Source: Acidobacteriota bacterium (GTDB lineage: Bacteria; Acidobacteriota; Terriglobia; Terriglobales; Acidobacteriaceae). Taken from it: a stretch of DNA of 8,549 nucleotides. Location: positions 1-8,549 of the forward strand of contig JAJZMO010000065.1 in the NCBI GenBank assembly GCA_021798235.1, given 5' to 3'. Shown here piece after piece: positions 5,960 through 8,549 of the stretch. The notes under the pieces were generated by a model. That model made no database searches. It saw only the letters and a list, made by a program, of their open reading frames with translations, and was not told where the DNA came from. Position numbers and translations under genes: made by a program. The first letter of the stretch is position 1, and each line of letters begins with the position of its first letter.

Positions 5960-7651
5960 ATGAAGCTTCGATCGTTACCGATTCGTGCGATGCTGGCCAC
6001 CGGACTGGCCATCGCCGTGATACCGAGTTATGGACTAGGCCGCCGGGCCGAGGCCGATAACCCGAGCGTGCAGAACAACAGCAATCCGCTGCCGTACCCG
6101 GGCACAGTAGTAGAGCAGATTGTGGCGCGTGTGGATGACCGTGTGATTGACACCTCAGACTACGCGCGCGCGGAGAAAGAAGTTGAGCAGGATGCGAAGC
6201 GGCAGGACATGACGCCGGAACAATTGGCGCATGAGAAGAAGGATTTGCTGCGGAACCTGATTGACGAGCAACTATTGCTGGCCAAAGGCAAGCAGCTTGG
6301 GATTACGGGCGAGGACCAGCTGATTCGGCAGCTGGACGAGATTCGCAAGCAGAACCATCTGAAGTCGATGCAGGCGCTGCAGAATGCCGTAGAGTCGCAA
6401 GGGCTTTCGTGGCAGGACTTTAAGCAGCAGATCCGGCAGAACATAATTCGCTCGGAAGTGATCCGGCAGAAAGTGATGCCGAATATCCGGATCAATCCGG
6501 AGGAGGTGCAGGCCTACTACGACCGGCACAAGTCTGAGTTTGAGCATCCTGAGCAGATTCGTCTGAGCGAAATTCTGATTCCGACGCCGAATCCGGATGA
6601 CGCGGCGCAGGTGGCGCAGGCAAAGCAGAAAGTTGACGCTATCTACAAGCAACTGAAGGGCGGAGCGAATTTCGCGAAGCTGGCGAAGGCGGATTCACAC
6701 GGCCCGAGGGCGAGCCAGGGCGGCGACCTTGGGGTGTTCAAGAAGGGGCAACTGGCGCCGGAACTGGAACAGGACACGTTCTCTCTGAAAGCAGGGCAGT
6801 TTACCAAGCCGATTCAGACGCGGCAGGGGTGGATCATTCTGGCAGTGACGCAGCACGAGAATGCGGGCGTGGCGCCGCTGGATCAGGTGCAGAACCAGAT
6901 CATGAACACGATCGGGGACAGAGAGATGCAGCCTGCGCTGCGGCAGTACCTGTCGAAGCTGCGGGAAGAAGCGTACATCGATATTCGCCCGGGATATACG
7001 GATACGGGGGCGACGGCGAACGAAATTAAGCCGATTTACAGCGCATACCTGCCACCCTCGGCAAAGAAGAAAAAGAAGCCGCATTTCGAGCGGAGAAGAT
7101 TTGAGGCCAAGCGGGCAAAATACCGGCGGAAGGAAAAACTTGGCACCGAGAAACTGGGCAAGCGCGAAAAGATTCGCTATGGCCAGGCACCGCGTGAAGC
7201 TCTACCACCAGCACTGAACCAGACTGACCTGAACAGCGAGAATGGGCAGGAGGCGGCGAGCAATGTGCCGCAAGCCGGGATGAACAACCAGAACCAGGAA
7301 AACCGGAAACCGAGGAAGGTTCGGTACTCGAGCCTGGCGGAGCGGCGGCGCGTGGCCCGCGAGCGGAAGAAGGAAGAAGCAAGGGCGAAGAAGCTGAAAA
7401 AGAAGAATGCAAATTCGCACTATCCGGTACCGGTAGAAGGCAAGCTGGCGCAGGCGACGCAGGAAGTGCAAGAGTCGTCGCTTGGCCTGGGCGGCGCGAC
7501 CAAGAAGAAGAAGACAGCGCATCCCATGCGCAGCGGGCCGAAGCGTCGCTACTCGACGGTGGAGTTGAAGAAAGAAGCGGAACAGAAAAAGAAGCAGCAG
7601 GCAGCTTCGAGCACGACGTCTGGTTCCGGCGGTTCGAGTACACAGCAATAA
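5960..7651 (+). CDS. Exported SurA/PpiC-type peptidyl-prolyl cis-trans isomerase with long basic C-terminal tail
   Basis: Predicted periplasmic chaperone that speeds cis-trans isomerisation at prolines in exported or outer-membrane proteins. From the ATG at 5960 it has 563 residues: signal peptide 1-~32 (KLRSLPIR then a hydrophobic stretch from MLATGLAIAV to about residue 27), SurA-like N-terminal helical domain ~47-178 (VEQIVARVDDRVI, RNLIDEQLLLAKGKQLGI), and one parvulin rotamase domain ~196-300 (IRLSEILI, GGANFAKLAKADS, GGDLGVFKKGQLAPELE, TRQGWIILAV). SurA of E. coli has two rotamase domains; this has one. Residues ~364-563 are a low-complexity tail with Lys/Arg clusters (KKKKK at 369-373, KKLKKK at 477-482, KKKK at 515-518) and a Ser/Gly/Gln end; it belongs to no domain I know. 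The frame extends to an ATG at 5822 with a GGAG before it, and in-frame GTGs lie at 5951 and 5957. I prefer 5960 because it gives a proper signal peptide, although its own RBS is weak. Likely co-transcribed with the next gene. Confidence 0.9.
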   Translation: MKLRSLPIRAMLATGLAIAVIPSYGLGRRAEADNPSVQNNSNPLPYPGTVVEQIVARVDDRVIDTSDYARAEKEVEQDAKRQDMTPEQLAHEKKDLLRNLIDEQLLLAKGKQLGITGEDQLIRQLDEIRKQNHLKSMQALQNAVESQGLSWQDFKQQIRQNIIRSEVIRQKVMPNIRINPEEVQAYYDRHKSEFEHPEQIRLSEILIPTPNPDDAAQVAQAKQKVDAIYKQLKGGANFAKLAKADSHGPRASQGGDLGVFKKGQLAPELEQDTFSLKAGQFTKPIQTRQGWIILAVTQHENAGVAPLDQVQNQIMNTIGDREMQPALRQYLSKLREEAYIDIRPGYTDTGATANEIKPIYSAYLPPSAKKKKKPHFERRRFEAKRAKYRRKEKLGTEKLGKREKIRYGQAPREALPPALNQTDLNSENGQEAASNVPQAGMNNQNQENRKPRKVRYSSLAERRRVARERKKEEARAKKLKKKNANSHYPVPVEGKLAQATQEVQESSLGLGGATKKKKTAHPMRSGPKRRYSTVELKKEAEQKKKQQAASSTTSGSGGSSTQQ

Positions 7652-7672
7652 GCCAAACAGGACACACAACAG

Positions 7673-8549
7673 ATGAAAGAGCCGATGGTCGCCGATCTTG
7701 GACGTTTCGAGAATCAGACGACCACCGGCTTTTTCTGCGTTGCGCAGAAGAGCGTGCGCAGCAAGAAGGACGGCGCGCCGTACCTGGCGCTGACGCTGGC
7801 CGACAGCAGCGGCCAGATTGAATGCCGGATGTGGGATCCGGGCGACGTGGGCGAGTTTGCGCAGGGCGACGTTGTGAAGATTCGGGGGCAGGTGAGCCGT
7901 TACCAGGACCGGCTGCAGATCACGATCGATAAGCTGCGCAAGGCCGGGGCGGGTGAGTATTCACCGGCGGATTTTGTTCCAGCGACAGAGCGCGACGTGG
8001 AGACGATGTGGGCCGAGTTGCAGAAGTGGGTTGCCACGATGGAGGACGGCGACCTGCAGCGGCTGGCACAGGCGTTTCTGGACGATGCGGGGATTGCGGC
8101 TGCGCTGCGCGAGGCTCCCGCAGCGAAGGCATTGCATCATGCCTGGATCGGCGGGCTGCTGGAACACATTCTGTCGCTGATGAGCGTGGCGGATGCGGTG
8201 GTCGGGAAATATCCGGGGGCGAACCGGGACCTGCTGCTGACGGGCGTGTTGCTGCATGACATCGGCAAATTGAAGGAGCTGCGCTGGGGCACGAGCTTTG
8301 AGTACACGCTGCCGGGTCAACTGCTGGGGCACATCACGATGGGCATAGGGATGGTGGAAGAGAAGATTGCGGCGATGGGGAGTTTTCCGGAAGAGAAGCG
8401 CGTGCTGGTGGAGCACCTGATCCTGAGCCACCACGGGCGGTACGAGTTTGGCTCGCCGAAGCTGCCCATGATTCCGGAGGCGATTTTGCTGCACTATCTG
8501 GACGACATGGACGCGAAGATGCAGACGATGCAGGCCGAGTTTGCGCGCG
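7673..8549 (+). CDS. OB-fold/HD-domain protein resembling YhaM 3'-5' exoribonuclease (3'-truncated by window edge)
   Basis: The frame runs from the ATG at 7673 to the right edge without a stop: 292 visible residues, while B. subtilis YhaM has about 314, so most of the protein is present. The N-terminal ~15-90 is an OB-fold nucleic-acid binding domain (TGFFCVAQKSVRSKKDG, YLALTLADSSGQIECRMWD, DVVKIRGQVSRYQDRLQI). Residues ~150-285 form an HD metal-dependent phosphohydrolase domain: His155-His156 and His165 (HHAWIGGLLEH), the His195-Asp196 pair (LLHDIGKLKEL), His253-His254 (LSHHGRYEFGSP) and the C-terminal LDDMDAKM (276-283). This order and these motifs match the YhaM family, which degrades RNA and single-stranded DNA from the 3' end in the cytoplasm. 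An in-frame ATG at 7685 is an alternative start. It follows the isomerase after 21 nt, with CAGGA about 10 nt before the ATG, which suggests one transcript. Confidence 0.87.
   Translation, partial: MKEPMVADLGRFENQTTTGFFCVAQKSVRSKKDGAPYLALTLADSSGQIECRMWDPGDVGEFAQGDVVKIRGQVSRYQDRLQITIDKLRKAGAGEYSPADFVPATERDVETMWAELQKWVATMEDGDLQRLAQAFLDDAGIAAALREAPAAKALHHAWIGGLLEHILSLMSVADAVVGKYPGANRDLLLTGVLLHDIGKLKELRWGTSFEYTLPGQLLGHITMGIGMVEEKIAAMGSFPEEKRVLVEHLILSHHGRYEFGSPKLPMIPEAILLHYLDDMDAKMQTMQAEFAR

Noticed and set aside
1..8549. Mobile elements, CRISPR arrays, tRNA or riboswitch-like structures
   Set aside because: No transposase, integrase, regularly spaced direct repeats, cloverleaf or known riboswitch core was seen, and base composition is even across the window.

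Overview
The window looks like a chromosomal segment from a member of the Acidobacteriota (Terriglobales / Acidobacteriaceae type). This rests on the GC-rich coding sequence, the overall look of the proteins and the gene mix, and is an inference rather than a database result. It is densely packed with core and housekeeping genes. I see no tRNA, rRNA, CRISPR array, insertion sequence or phage gene.

Layout. (1) 1-536 (+): the C-terminal part of a conserved protein of unknown function, cut by the window edge. (2) 639-1655 (-): fabH, beta-ketoacyl-ACP synthase III, convergent with gene 1. The 102-bp gap between them holds a 20-bp perfect inverted repeat. (3) 1844-3473 (+): msrP-msrQ, the periplasmic methionine-sulfoxide reductase system (Tat-exported molybdoenzyme plus heme membrane subunit), divergent from fabH. 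(4) 3477-4004 (-): a GNAT-family acetyltransferase, tail to tail with msrQ. (5) 4107-5732 (-): a carboxy-terminal processing protease (S41, PDZ domain) with a clear intrinsic terminator at 4058-4088. (6) 5960-7651 (+): an exported SurA/PpiC-type peptidyl-prolyl isomerase with an unusual ~200-residue, very basic, low-complexity C-terminal tail. It is divergent from the protease. (7) 7673-8549 (+): an OB-fold plus HD-domain protein resembling the YhaM 3'-5' exoribonuclease, 21 nt behind the isomerase and cut by the right edge.

How the genes fit together. Four of the eight genes act on protein quality in the cell envelope: msrP/msrQ repair oxidised methionines in exported proteins, the S41 protease processes or degrades exported proteins, and the parvulin isomerase folds them. 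The protease and the isomerase share a divergent control region of about 227 bp. FabH (fatty-acid initiation) and the YhaM-like nuclease are cytoplasmic. No wholly new system is evident. The most unusual element is the lysine/arginine-rich tail on the isomerase, with its three repeated basic-RY motifs.
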